Source: Streptomyces sp. DH12
Lineage (GTDB): Bacteria; Actinomycetota; Actinomycetes; Streptomycetales; Streptomycetaceae
Reading direction: 5' to 3'
DNA: 64,000 nt
Assembly (NCBI RefSeq): GCF_020873895.1
Contig: NZ_JAHWGT010000002.1
Span: 1-64,000, forward strand
Both the position numbers and the translations under genes were made by a program. A model generated the notes under the pieces. The model ran no database searches, was not told the DNA's origin, and saw only the letters and a list, made by a program, of their open reading frames with translations. Within the stretch, counting starts at the first letter, position 1, and the number at the start of each line of letters is the position of its first letter. This document shows, one piece after another, positions 17,537 through 25,892 of the stretch.

Positions 17537-19990
17537 CTACGCGACGGGCCCCGCCAGTACCGCCACCGGCTTGACCAGCGGCGTGCCCGAGCCGTCCCGG
17601 CGCGGGTCGACGTCCGGCAGCTCGACCGGCGTCCCGTTCTTCTGGGCCGCCTTGGCCGGAGCCGCGCCCGCCCAGGCCAGCACGAGCACGTCCTCGCCCT
17701 TCAGGAAGCGCTGGCAGCGCACGCCGCCGGTCGCCCGCCCCTTGCGCGGGTACTGGTCGAACGGCGTCAGCTTCGCCGACGTGCCGACCGAGGCGTCCAA
17801 CTGCCCCGTCGCCCCCGCCACCGTGAACACCACGGCGTCCGCCGCCGGGTCGACCACCGAGAACGAGAGGACCCGCGCGCCCGCCGACAGCTTGACCCCC
17901 GCCACCCCGCCCGCGGGACGGCCCTGCGGGCGCACCTGGGCGGCCTGGTAGCGCAGCAGCTGTGCGTCGGACGTGATGAAGACCAGGTCCTCCTCGCCGG
18001 TCCGCAGCTCGGCGCCGCCGACGATCCGGTCGCCCTCCTTGAGGGTGATGACCTCCAGCTCGTCCTTGTTCGCCGGGTAGTCCGGGACGACCCGCTTCAC
18101 CACGCCCTGGAGCGTGCCCAGCGCGAGGCCGGGCGAGGACTCGTCCAGCGTGGTGAGGCAGACGACCGTCTCGTCCTTCTCGAGCGTCAGGAACTCCGAC
18201 AGGGGCGCGCCGCCCGACAGGTTGGGCGCCGTCGCCGTGTCCGGAAGCTGCGGCAGGTCGATCACCGGGACGCGCAGCAGCCGCCCGCCGGACGTCACCG
18301 CGCCGACCGTGCCGCGCTGCGTCGCCGGCACGGCCGACACGATGACGTCGTGCTTCGTACGCTTGCCCTCGCCCTCCGGCAGCGGCTCCGCCGTCGCCGT
18401 GCGCGCCAGCAGGCCCGTCGAGGACAGCAGCACCCGGCACGGGTCGTCGGCGACCTCCAGCGGCACGGCCGCGGCGGGGGAGCCCGCCGACTGGAGCAGG
18501 ACCGTGCGCCGCTCCGTGCCGAACTTCTTCGCCACCGTGGCCAGCTCCGTCGACACCAGCCGGCGCAGCTCGGCGTCCGAGTCCAGGATGCGCGTCAGCT
18601 GCTCGATCTCGCCCTGCAGCCGGTCCCGTTCGCCCTCCAGCTCCAGCCGGTCGAACCGGGTGAGCCGGCGCAGCGGCGTGTCGAGGATGTACTGCGTCTG
18701 GACGTCGCTCAGCGAGAAGCGCTCGATCAATCGCTCCTTGGCCTGCGCGGAGTTGTCGCTCGACCGGATCAGCCGGATCACCTCGTCGATGTCGACGAGC
18801 GCCACCAGCAGCCCCTCGACCAGGTGGAGCCGGTCGCGCTTCTTGCCGCGCCGGAACTCGCTGCGCCGCCGGACCACCTCGAAGCGGTGGTCCAGGTAGA
18901 CCTCCAGCAGCTCCTTGAGGCCCAGCGTGACGGGCTGGCCGTCGACCAGGGCGACGTTGTTGATGCCGAAGGACTCCTCCATCGGCGTGAGCTTGTACAG
19001 CTGCTCCAGCACCGCCTCGGGAACGAAGCCGTTCTTCACCTCGATGACCAGCCGCAGTCCGTGCTCGCGGTCGGTGAGGTCCTTGACGTCGGCGATGCCC
19101 TGGAGCTTCTTCGACCCGACCAGGTCCTTGATCTTGGCGATGACCTTCTCCGGGCCGACGGCGAACGGCAGCTCGGTGACGACGAGGCCCTTGCGGCGCG
19201 CCGTCACGTTCTCCACGGTCACCGTCGCGCGGATCTTGAACGAGCCGCGGCCCGACTCGTAGGCGTCCCGGATGCCCGACAGGCCCACGATCCGGCCGCC
19301 GGTCGGCAGGTCCGGGCCGGGCACGAAGCGCATGAGCGTCTCGAGGTCGGCGCCGGGGTGCTTGATCAGGTGCCGGGCGGCGGCGATCACCTCGCCCAGG
19401 TTGTGCGGGGGCATGTTGGTGGCCATGCCGACGGCGATCCCGGAGGCGCCGTTGACCAGAAGGTTGGGGAACGCGGCGGGCAGCGCGATGGGTTCGCGCT
19501 CCTGCCCGTCGTAGTTCGGGACGAAGTCGACGGTGTCCTCTTCGATCGACTCCGTCATCAGGGACGTCGCGTCGGCCATCCGGCACTCGGTGTACCGCAT
19601 GGCCGCCGGCGGGTCGTCGTTGCCCAGGGAACCGAAGTTGCCGTGGCCGTCGACGAGCGGCAGGCGCATCGAGAAGGGCTGTGCCATGCGCACCAGCGCG
19701 TCGTAGATCGACGCGTCGCCGTGCGGGTGGAGCTTGCCCATCACCTCGCCGACGACGCGGGCGCACTTGACGAAGCCGCGCTCGGGCCGCAGGCCCATCT
19801 CGTTCATCTGGTACACGATCCGGCGGTGCACCGGCTTCATGCCGTCCCGCGCGTCCGGCAGGGCCCGGGAGTAGATCACCGAGTACGCGTACTCGAGGAA
19901 GGAGCCCTGCATCTCGTCGACGACGTCGATGTCGAGGATGCGCTCCTCGAAGTCGTCGGGCGGCGCGGTCTTCGTGCTGCGGCGGGCCAT
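17537..19990 (-). CDS. parC: ParC, topoisomerase IV subunit A
   Basis: 817 aa from ATG 19990 (AAGGAG on the minus strand), the usual Streptomyces ParC length (about 818). The winged-helix and tower domains contain the quinolone region [17 protein letters not shown] (88-104) and catalytic Tyr133 (AAMRYTE). The C-terminal third is a beta-pinwheel wrapping domain lacking the gyrase-box pattern of GyrA. It works with ParE (8.3-10.4 kb) to unlink replicated chromosomes. Divergent from the M16 peptidase operon. Confidence 0.94.
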   Translation of the reverse strand: MARRSTKTAPPDDFEERILDIDVVDEMQGSFLEYAYSVIYSRALPDARDGMKPVHRRIVYQMNEMGLRPERGFVKCARVVGEVMGKLHPHGDASIYDALVRMAQPFSMRLPLVDGHGNFGSLGNDDPPAAMRYTECRMADATSLMTESIEEDTVDFVPNYDGQEREPIALPAAFPNLLVNGASGIAVGMATNMPPHNLGEVIAAARHLIKHPGADLETLMRFVPGPDLPTGGRIVGLSGIRDAYESGRGSFKIRATVTVENVTARRKGLVVTELPFAVGPEKVIAKIKDLVGSKKLQGIADVKDLTDREHGLRLVIEVKNGFVPEAVLEQLYKLTPMEESFGINNVALVDGQPVTLGLKELLEVYLDHRFEVVRRRSEFRRGKKRDRLHLVEGLLVALVDIDEVIRLIRSSDNSAQAKERLIERFSLSDVQTQYILDTPLRRLTRFDRLELEGERDRLQGEIEQLTRILDSDAELRRLVSTELATVAKKFGTERRTVLLQSAGSPAAAVPLEVADDPCRVLLSSTGLLARTATAEPLPEGEGKRTKHDVIVSAVPATQRGTVGAVTSGGRLLRVPVIDLPQLPDTATAPNLSGGAPLSEFLTLEKDETVVCLTTLDESSPGLALGTLQGVVKRVVPDYPANKDELEVITLKEGDRIVGGAELRTGEEDLVFITSDAQLLRYQAAQVRPQGRPAGGVAGVKLSAGARVLSFSVVDPAADAVVFTVAGATGQLDASVGTSAKLTPFDQYPRKGRATGGVRCQRFLKGEDVLVLAWAGAAPAKAAQKNGTPVELPDVDPRRDGSGTPLVKPVAVLAGPVA

Positions 19991-20168
19991 CGCTGCTGCG
20001 GCTCCTTCACCAAGGTGGATCTGACGCCGACCATTGTGGACCGTCCCACTGACAGGACCGACCGCGACCCGGAAGAGGGACCCCGCAGCTTGCCGGGAAC
20101 TTCGCCGGGCGGTGGCGCGCTTGCATACAGTGGCAGGACTTTTCCATGACGCGATCGAAGGGACGTAC

Positions 20169-21524
20169 ATGCCCATGGGTCACACGGCCACGGCCGAGGC
20201 CGGCTCCGGCGGCCTGACAGCGACCGAGCACCGGCTGGCCAACGGCCTGCGCGTGGTGCTCTCCGAGGACCACCTGACCCCGGTCGCCGCGGTCTGCCTC
20301 TGGTACGACGTCGGCTCCCGCCACGAGGTCGAGGGCCGCACCGGCCTGGCGCACCTCTTCGAGCACCTGATGTTCCAGGGGTCCCGGCAGGTCCGGGGGA
20401 ACGGGCACTTCGAGCTGGTGCAGGGCGCCGGCGGCTCGCTCAACGGCACCACCAGCTTCGAGCGGACCAACTACTTCGAGACCATGCCCGCCCACCAGCT
20501 GGAGCTCGCTCTCTGGCTGGAGGCCGACCGCATGGGCTCCCTGCTCGCCGCCCTGGACGACGAGTCGATGGAGAACCAGCGGGACGTCGTCAAGAACGAG
20601 CGCCGCCAGCGGTACGACAACGTCCCGTACGGCACCGCCTTCGAGCGCCTGACGGCCCTCGCCTACCCGGAGGGCCACCCCTACCACCACACGCCGATCG
20701 GCTCCATGGCGGACCTGGACGCGGCCACCCTCGACGACGCCCGCGCCTTCTTCCGCACCTACTACGCGCCGAACAACGCCGTGCTGTCCGTCGTCGGCGA
20801 CATCGACCCCGAGCAGACGCTCGCCTGGGTCGAGAAGTACTTCGGCTCCATCCCCTCCCACGACGGCAAGCCCGCCCCGCGCGACGGCACCCTGCCGGAC
20901 GTCATCGGCGAGCAGCTGCGCCAGGTCGTCGAGGAGGAGGTGCCGGCGCGCGCCCTGATGGCCGCCTACCGCCTGCCGCACGACGGCACCCGCGCGTGCG
21001 ACGCCGCCGACCTCGCGCTGACCATCCTCGGCGGCGGCGAGTCGTCCCGGCTGCACAACCGGCTCGTGCGCCGCGACCGCACCGCCGTCGGCGCGGGTTT
21101 CGGCCTGCTGCGGCTGGCCGGCGCGCCCTCGCTCGGCTGGCTGGACGTCAAGACGTCCGCCGGCGTGGAGGTGCCGGAGATCGAGACGGCCGTCGACGAG
21201 GAGCTGGCCCGGTTCGCCGCCGAGGGCCCCACGGCCGAGGAGATGGAGCGGGCCCAGGCGCAGCTGGAGCGCGAGTGGCTGGACCGCCTCGGCACGGTCG
21301 CCGGCCGCGCGGACGAACTGTGCCGCTTCGCCGTCCTCTTCGGTGACCCGCAGCTCGCCCTCACCGCCGTCCGGCGCGTCCTCGACGTCACGGCGGACGA
21401 GGTCCGGGAGGTGGCTGCCGAGCGGCTGCGCCCGGACAACCGCGCGGTGCTCGTCTACGAGCCCGTCAAGGGCGCCGACGGCGACCCGACCGACAGCGAC
21501 GACGAGGAGGGAACGGACCAGTGA
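20169..21524 (+). CDS. M16 zinc peptidase, catalytic subunit
   Basis: 451 aa from ATG 20169 with GAAGGGA at 20157-20163; a second ATG two codons later is the alternative. The inverted zinc motif HLFEH (62-66) and a distal glutamate region define an active M16 (pitrilysin/insulinase) protease of the two-subunit, processing-peptidase type. No signal peptide, so probably cytoplasmic. The stop overlaps the start of the next gene by 4 nt (GTGA), giving a coupled pair. Exact substrate is unknown; homologues process peptides or are linked to precursor maturation. Confidence 0.9.
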   Translation: MPMGHTATAEAGSGGLTATEHRLANGLRVVLSEDHLTPVAAVCLWYDVGSRHEVEGRTGLAHLFEHLMFQGSRQVRGNGHFELVQGAGGSLNGTTSFERTNYFETMPAHQLELALWLEADRMGSLLAALDDESMENQRDVVKNERRQRYDNVPYGTAFERLTALAYPEGHPYHHTPIGSMADLDAATLDDARAFFRTYYAPNNAVLSVVGDIDPEQTLAWVEKYFGSIPSHDGKPAPRDGTLPDVIGEQLRQVVEEEVPARALMAAYRLPHDGTRACDAADLALTILGGGESSRLHNRLVRRDRTAVGAGFGLLRLAGAPSLGWLDVKTSAGVEVPEIETAVDEELARFAAEGPTAEEMERAQAQLEREWLDRLGTVAGRADELCRFAVLFGDPQLALTAVRRVLDVTADEVREVAAERLRPDNRAVLVYEPVKGADGDPTDSDDEEGTDQ

Positions 21525-22918
21525 GCGACGCTGCCGTGTCTCTGACCAGTATGGACTTCCACCCGCAGCCGCAGCCGGGCACGCCCCGGGTGTGGGCCTT
21601 CCCCGCCCCCGAGCGGGGCCGCCTGGACAACGGGCTGACCGTGCTGCGCTGCCACCGCCCCGGCCAGCAGGTCGTCGCCGTGGAGATCGTCCTGGACGCC
21701 CCGCTGGACGCCGAGCCGGAGGGCCTCGACGGCGTCGCCACGATCATGGCGCGCGCCCTGTCGGAGGGCACCGACAAGCGCTCCGCCGAGGAGTTCGCCG
21801 CCGAGCTGGAGCGGTGCGGCGCCACGCTCGACGCGCACGCCGACCACCCGGCCGTGCGGGTCTCCCTGGAGGTGCCGGCCTCCCGGCTGCACAAGGCACT
21901 CGGGCTGCTCGCCGAGGCGCTGCGGGCCCCCGCCTTCGCCGACGGCGAGGTCGAGCGGCTCGTGCGCAACCGGCTCGACGAGATCCCGCACGAGACGGCC
22001 AACCCGGCGCGGCGCGCCGCCAAGCAGCTCTCCGCCGAGCTGTTCCCGGCCACCTCGCGGATGTCCCGCCCCCGCCAGGGCTCCGAGGACACCGTCGCCC
22101 GGATCGACGCCGCGGCCGTGCGCGCCTTCTACGAGGCCCACGTCCGCCCCGCGTCGGCGACGGCCGTCGTCGTCGGCGACCTGACCGGGATCGACCTGGA
22201 CGCCGTCCTCGGCGACACCCTCGGCGCGTGGACGGGCGACGCGCCCCGTGAGCGCGCCGCGGCGGCCGTCACCGCCGACGACACCGGCCGCGTCGTCATC
22301 GTCGACCGGCCGGGCGCCGTGCAGACGCAGCTGCTCATCGGCCGCGTCGGCCCCGACCGGCACGACAGCGTGTGGCCGGCCCAGGTCGTCGGCACGTACT
22401 GCCTGGGCGGCACCCTCACCTCGCGCCTGGACCGCGTCCTGCGCGAGGAGAAGGGCTACACCTACGGCGTACGGGCCTTCGGCCAGGTCCTGCGGTCGCT
22501 GCCGGACGGTTCCGGCGCGGCGATGCTCGCCATCAGCGGCTCGGTGGACACCCCCAACACCGGCCCCGCCCTGGACGACCTGTGGACCGTGCTGCGGACG
22601 CTCGCCGCCGAGGGGCTGACCGACGCCGAGCGTGACGCCGCCGTGCACAACCTGGTGGGCGTGGCGCCGCTCAAGTACGAGACGGCGGCGTCCGTCGCCG
22701 CCACCCTCGCCGACCAGGTCGAGCAGCATCTCCCGGACGACTTCCAGGCCCGGATGTACCAGCGCCTGGACGCGACGGGCACGGTAGAGGCCACGGCCGC
22801 GGTCGTCAGCGCCTTCCCGCCGGACCGCCTCGTCACGGTCCTCGTGGGGGACGCCACGCAGATCAAGGCACCGGTCGAGGCCCTTGGCCTGGGCGAAGTC
22901 ACCGTCGTCCCCGGCTGA
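21521..22918 (+). CDS. M16 peptidase, non-catalytic partner
   Basis: 465 aa, GTG start overlapping the previous stop. It has the M16 fold but lacks HxxEH: the corresponding helix reads LDGVATIMARALSEGTDKRS. A late glycine-rich segment (GGTLTSRLDRVLREEKGYTYG) is retained, as in beta subunits of heterodimeric M16 enzymes that position substrate. The pair should form a heterodimer. A terminator follows at 22989-23021. Confidence 0.9.
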   Translation: MSDAAVSLTSMDFHPQPQPGTPRVWAFPAPERGRLDNGLTVLRCHRPGQQVVAVEIVLDAPLDAEPEGLDGVATIMARALSEGTDKRSAEEFAAELERCGATLDAHADHPAVRVSLEVPASRLHKALGLLAEALRAPAFADGEVERLVRNRLDEIPHETANPARRAAKQLSAELFPATSRMSRPRQGSEDTVARIDAAAVRAFYEAHVRPASATAVVVGDLTGIDLDAVLGDTLGAWTGDAPRERAAAAVTADDTGRVVIVDRPGAVQTQLLIGRVGPDRHDSVWPAQVVGTYCLGGTLTSRLDRVLREEKGYTYGVRAFGQVLRSLPDGSGAAMLAISGSVDTPNTGPALDDLWTVLRTLAAEGLTDAERDAAVHNLVGVAPLKYETAASVAATLADQVEQHLPDDFQARMYQRLDATGTVEATAAVVSAFPPDRLVTVLVGDATQIKAPVEALGLGEVTVVPG

Positions 22919-22988
22919 TTGACGCCGGGTCCGGAGTCGCGAGGGGCCAGGCCCCCGTGCGGCCCCGGACCCGAGAGGGGACACCGTG

Positions 22989-23021
22989 GAGCCCCGGCAT
23001 CCGTTTCGGATGCCGGGGCTC
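22989..23021 (+). terminator. Terminator of the M16 operon
   Basis: A perfect 14-bp stem (GAGCCCCGGCATCC and complement) with loop GTTTC, followed by a short T-containing stretch (TTCCCG). Confidence 0.85.
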
Positions 23022-23183
23022 TTCCCGTCCCGCCCGGGTGTCCGTTTTGTTGGCAAGGCGGGGTGTCTGCACTGTGGCGTGCGCTACAAAAATCCGCGTC
23101 CGTTTGGTGATTGAATGATCAGCCGCTTAGCGTCTTAGCCGCTGTCCGCCCGCATGACCGCCGCACCCGCGGCACCGGGCAGC

Positions 23184-23326
23184 GATCGCCGAATCCCCGT
23201 CAGGCGCGAGCCTGGGGAGCCGGGGACCCACCGTCCCCTGGGGTGAATCGGACGCCTTCGCCGCCGCGTGGAGGGGCCCGTAGGAGACCTTCCTGCTCCG
23301 AACCCGTCAGCTAACCCGGTAGGCGA
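23184..23326 (+). ncRNA. c-di-AMP (ydaO/yuaA-type) riboswitch
   Basis: The leader of the M23 peptidase gene shows the conserved blocks of this riboswitch in order: CGCCGAATCCCCGTCAGG, GGAGCCGGGGACCCA, GGGGTGAATCGG, TAGGAGACCTTCCTGCTCCG and AACCCGTCAGCTAACCCGG, ending in GGTAGGCGAGAGG. In Streptomyces this class precedes cell-wall hydrolase genes (for example rpfA). By family knowledge it binds c-di-AMP and turns expression off when the ligand is high. The ribosome site AAGGAAAGGA follows directly at 23331-23341. Confidence 0.92.
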
Positions 23327-23353
23327 GAGGGAAGGAAAGGACACGTCCACTTC

Positions 23354-24148
23354 ATGGCGTTCACCCGTGCCACCGGGAAGCACCGCGCCCCCAGCCGTCT
23401 GAGCCGCAAGAGCGCCCACGCCGCCGGCGTCGCCGCACTCGCCACCTCCGGCGTCATCGGAACCCTCGCCTCCCCGGCCTTCGCCGGCGAGGCCGACCGG
23501 GCCGCGGCCCCTGAGGACACCGGGCTCACCACCGCCATCGCCGACTACGACCTGGCCGACGAGGTCGCGGACCAGGCGTCGGCGCAGGAGCTGGCCGCCG
23601 AGGTCGCCGAGCGCCAGGCGGAGGCCGAGATGGCCGCCAAGCGCAAGGCCGAGGCCCGCGCCGAGGCCGCCCGCCAGGCGCAGGAGCGTGCCGACCGCGA
23701 GCAGGAGCGCGCGGACCGCGAGGCCGAGCGCAAGCGCCTGAACAGCTTCCAGCTGCCCGTGGCCGGCTCGTACGTGTCCACCGCCTACCAGTCGGGCGGC
23801 GCGCTGTGGTCCTCCGGCAGCCACTCCGGGGTCGACTTCCACGCCGCCTACGGCTCCACCGTCGTCTCCGTGGGCGCCGGCACCGTCGTCGAGGCCGGCT
23901 GGGGCGGCGCCTACGGCAACAACGTCGTCATCCGCATGAACGACGGCACGTACACGCAGTACGGCCACCTCGCCTCGGTCAGCGTCGCGGTCGGCCAGAG
24001 CGTCGCGCCGGGCCAGCAGATCGGCGTCTCCGGCTCCACCGGCAACTCCACCGGCCCGCACCTGCACTTCGAGGCCCGTACGAGCGCCGAGTACGGCTCG
24101 GACATCGACCCGGTGTCCTACCTCCGGGCCCGCGGCGTCAACGTCTGA
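23354..24148 (+). CDS. Secreted M23 (LytM-type) peptidoglycan endopeptidase
   Basis: 264 aa from ATG 23354; ribosome site about 12 nt upstream. Signal peptide about 1-44 (ends AFA). Residues 65-130 form a charged Ala/Glu/Arg coiled coil. The M23 domain (about 135-260) carries zinc ligands His157, Asp161 (HSGVD) and His239 with His206 and His237 (GPHLHF), all intact. It should cut peptidoglycan cross-links outside the membrane during growth or spore germination. Expression is controlled by the c-di-AMP riboswitch in its leader. Confidence 0.93.
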   Translation: MAFTRATGKHRAPSRLSRKSAHAAGVAALATSGVIGTLASPAFAGEADRAAAPEDTGLTTAIADYDLADEVADQASAQELAAEVAERQAEAEMAAKRKAEARAEAARQAQERADREQERADREAERKRLNSFQLPVAGSYVSTAYQSGGALWSSGSHSGVDFHAAYGSTVVSVGAGTVVEAGWGGAYGNNVVIRMNDGTYTQYGHLASVSVAVGQSVAPGQQIGVSGSTGNSTGPHLHFEARTSAEYGSDIDPVSYLRARGVNV

Positions 24149-24164
24149 CCCGCCACCCGCTTGA

Positions 24165-24200
24165 CGGAGGCCCCCGCTCGTCGACGAGCGGGGGCCTCCG
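24165..24200 (+). terminator. Terminator of the M23 peptidase gene
   Basis: A perfect 16-bp stem (24165-24180, 24185-24200) with TCGA loop, 16 nt after the stop. Confidence 0.9.
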
Positions 24201-24367
24201 CGCCGTTTCCGGCCCCCTCCGCACGCCCGCGCACGTCCAAAAAAGCACCATGAATTCCGGCCTGCCATCGGAAAATCCGTGTGGTTGCCATAGAGTCACC
24301 GCAACAGCGTCGAACTCCTGGGTGTCGCGCGGATAAAACGGTGGGCGGAGTGGTTCGGAGGTTCGGT

Positions 24368-25045
24368 ATGCGCGTTCCCGCGCATTCGGTGTGCACGGCG
24401 ATCCGAGCGGACATCGTCTCCGGGGCGCTGCCCCGCGGCAGCCGTCTGACGGAAGAACAGCTCGCCCGCCGCTACGGCGTCTCGCGCGTACCGGTCCGCG
24501 AGGCGCTGCGCACCCTGGAGTCCGAGGGCTTCGTCACCTCCCGCCGCCACGTCGGCGCCTGCGTCGCCGAGCCGTCCGAGCAGGAGGCCGCCGACCTGCT
24601 GGAGATGCGCGCGGTGTTGGAGCCGCTCGGCGCCGCCCGTGCCGCCCAGCGGCGCACGGACGCCCATCTGAAGGTGCTGCGCGGCCTCGTCCGGCTCGGC
24701 CAGGAGGGAGCCCGCCGCGGCACCGGGGAGGACCTGCGGGCGCTGGGGGGCTGGTTCCACGAGACGCTGGCCCAGGCGTCGGCGAGCCCCGGCCTCACCT
24801 CGCTGCTCACCCAGCTGCGCCACAAGATCGCCTGGATGTACGTGGTCGACGAGCCCGCCCGCCCGGCGGACGCGTGGGCCGAGCACGGCGCCATCGTCGA
24901 CGCCGTGGCCCGCGGCGACGCGGAGCGCGCCCGCGCGCTCACCGCGCAGCACGCCGAGCGCTGGCGCGGCTCACACCGGTTGCGCCGCGCGAGCGGTGTG
25001 AGGGGTCCGCAACCTCCCGTAAACACCGCCGGAGCACGGCATTAA
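24368..25045 (+). CDS. GntR/FadR-family transcription regulator
   Basis: 225 aa from ATG 24368 with GGAGG at 24357-24361. The N-terminal winged helix (about 5-72; LTEEQLARRYGVSRVPVREALRTLESEGFV) is followed by an all-helical FCD domain (about 80-205) that binds a small carboxylate, often with a metal. No obvious target gene is adjacent: upstream is the M23 gene and downstream the convergent ptsH. Effector and regulon are unknown. Confidence 0.88.
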   Translation: MRVPAHSVCTAIRADIVSGALPRGSRLTEEQLARRYGVSRVPVREALRTLESEGFVTSRRHVGACVAEPSEQEAADLLEMRAVLEPLGAARAAQRRTDAHLKVLRGLVRLGQEGARRGTGEDLRALGGWFHETLAQASASPGLTSLLTQLRHKIAWMYVVDEPARPADAWAEHGAIVDAVARGDAERARALTAQHAERWRGSHRLRRASGVRGPQPPVNTAGARH

Positions 25046-25300
25046 CAGCGGCGTCGTATACAGAGTCGTATCGGAGTCGTATGCGGGGAAAGGGCGGGAA
25101 CCCGCGCCTTTTCCGCTTGCGTCGGGCCTTTTCCCGTCCCCGCGAACTCCGCGCCGAACTCCGCGCCGAGCGCCGGGAAAAGGTGACGGTCGAATGCGGG
25201 ACGGAACAATGGCGACGGGCGGTCGCGCCGTAATCCCGTGACGCCTTGGTGCGCCGGCCGCGCGGGGAACAGGCTCCGGCGCGAAAAGCCCCCCGACGGC

Positions 25301-25378
25301 CCACGGCCACGGCCCGCGGCCCACAGTCCACGGCCACGGCCACGGCCACGGCCACGGCCCACAGTCCACGGCCCGCGG
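25301..25378. repeat. GGCCAC hexanucleotide repeat block
   Basis: Runs of CCACGG/GGCCAC units, including five uninterrupted near 25329-25358, bracketed by two copies of GGCCCACAGTCCACGGCC (25318-25335 and 25356-25373). Confidence 0.8.
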
Positions 25379-25416
25379 TCCCCGCGACCCGCCGTGCCGG
25401 ACCGCCCTCCCCCCCC

Positions 25417-25464
25417 GCAACGCGAGAGCCGCACCCCCGATCGGGGGTGCGGCTCTCGTGTTGC
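25417..25464 (-). terminator. ptsH terminator hairpin
   Basis: An almost perfect 24-bp inverted repeat (CGAGAGCCGCACCCCC core, one G-T pair) with GATC at the centre lies 15 nt beyond the ptsH stop. Confidence 0.88.
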
Positions 25465-25478
25465 TGCGACCGGGGCCG

Positions 25479-25766
25479 TCAGACGGTCTCGGGCAGCTCC
25501 TCCAGGCCCTCGGCGACCAGCTTCGCCAGCCGGTCCAGCGCCGCGTCCGCTTCCGCGCCCTCGGCGTCGGAGGCGAGGACGACCTCCTCGCCGCCCTGCG
25601 CGCCGAGACCGAGCACGGCGAGCATCGACGCGGCGTTGACCGGGGTGCCGCCGGCCTTGGCGATCGTCACGGGAACGCCGGACGCCGTGGCGGCACGGAC
25701 GAAGATGGAGGCGGGGCGGGCGTGCAGGCCCTCGGCCCAACCCACGTGGACGCGGCGCTCAGCCAT
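25479..25766 (-). CDS. ptsH: HPr, phosphocarrier of the sugar PTS
   Basis: 95 aa from ATG 25766 (GAGGGA ahead). His15 in the LHARPAS motif accepts phosphate from enzyme I and passes it to enzyme II permeases. Ser47 lies in the equivalent of the regulatory HPr serine region (VNAASMLAVLGLG). The gene stands alone; ptsI and crr are elsewhere, as in S. coelicolor. A DasR-type operator in front (25790-25805) indicates control by N-acetylglucosamine metabolism. Confidence 0.95.
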   Translation of the reverse strand: MAERRVHVGWAEGLHARPASIFVRAATASGVPVTIAKAGGTPVNAASMLAVLGLGAQGGEEVVLASDAEGAEADAALDRLAKLVAEGLEELPETV

Positions 25767-25789
25767 GGTGTTGTCCCTCACGTGCTAGT

Positions 25790-25805
25790 GGTTGTCTAGA
25801 CCAGT
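25790..25805. promoter_or_regulatory. DasR-responsive element (dre) upstream of ptsH
   Basis: GGTTGTCTAGACCAGT matches the dre consensus ACTGGTCTAGACCAGT at 13 of 16 positions, with the right half perfect. It is 24 nt upstream of the ptsH start. DasR is known to control the PTS genes in Streptomyces. Confidence 0.8.
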
Positions 25806-25892
25806 CTCTCATGTTCGGAAGAGTGGGGGAACCCGACTCCGCGTTCCTCCCGGCCCCCTCCCGTACCACGCCGCGCGCCGTACCCTTGGCCC

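Larger units (their letters stand above)
25046..25478. other. Intergenic region between GntR gene and ptsH
   Basis: About 430 nt. It contains three GTCGTAT repeats at 25053, 25065 and 25076 (12- and 11-nt spacing), two GAACTCCGCGCC copies near 25145-25170, the GGCCAC repeat block (25301-25378) and the ptsH terminator. No gene supported. Confidence 0.6.
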
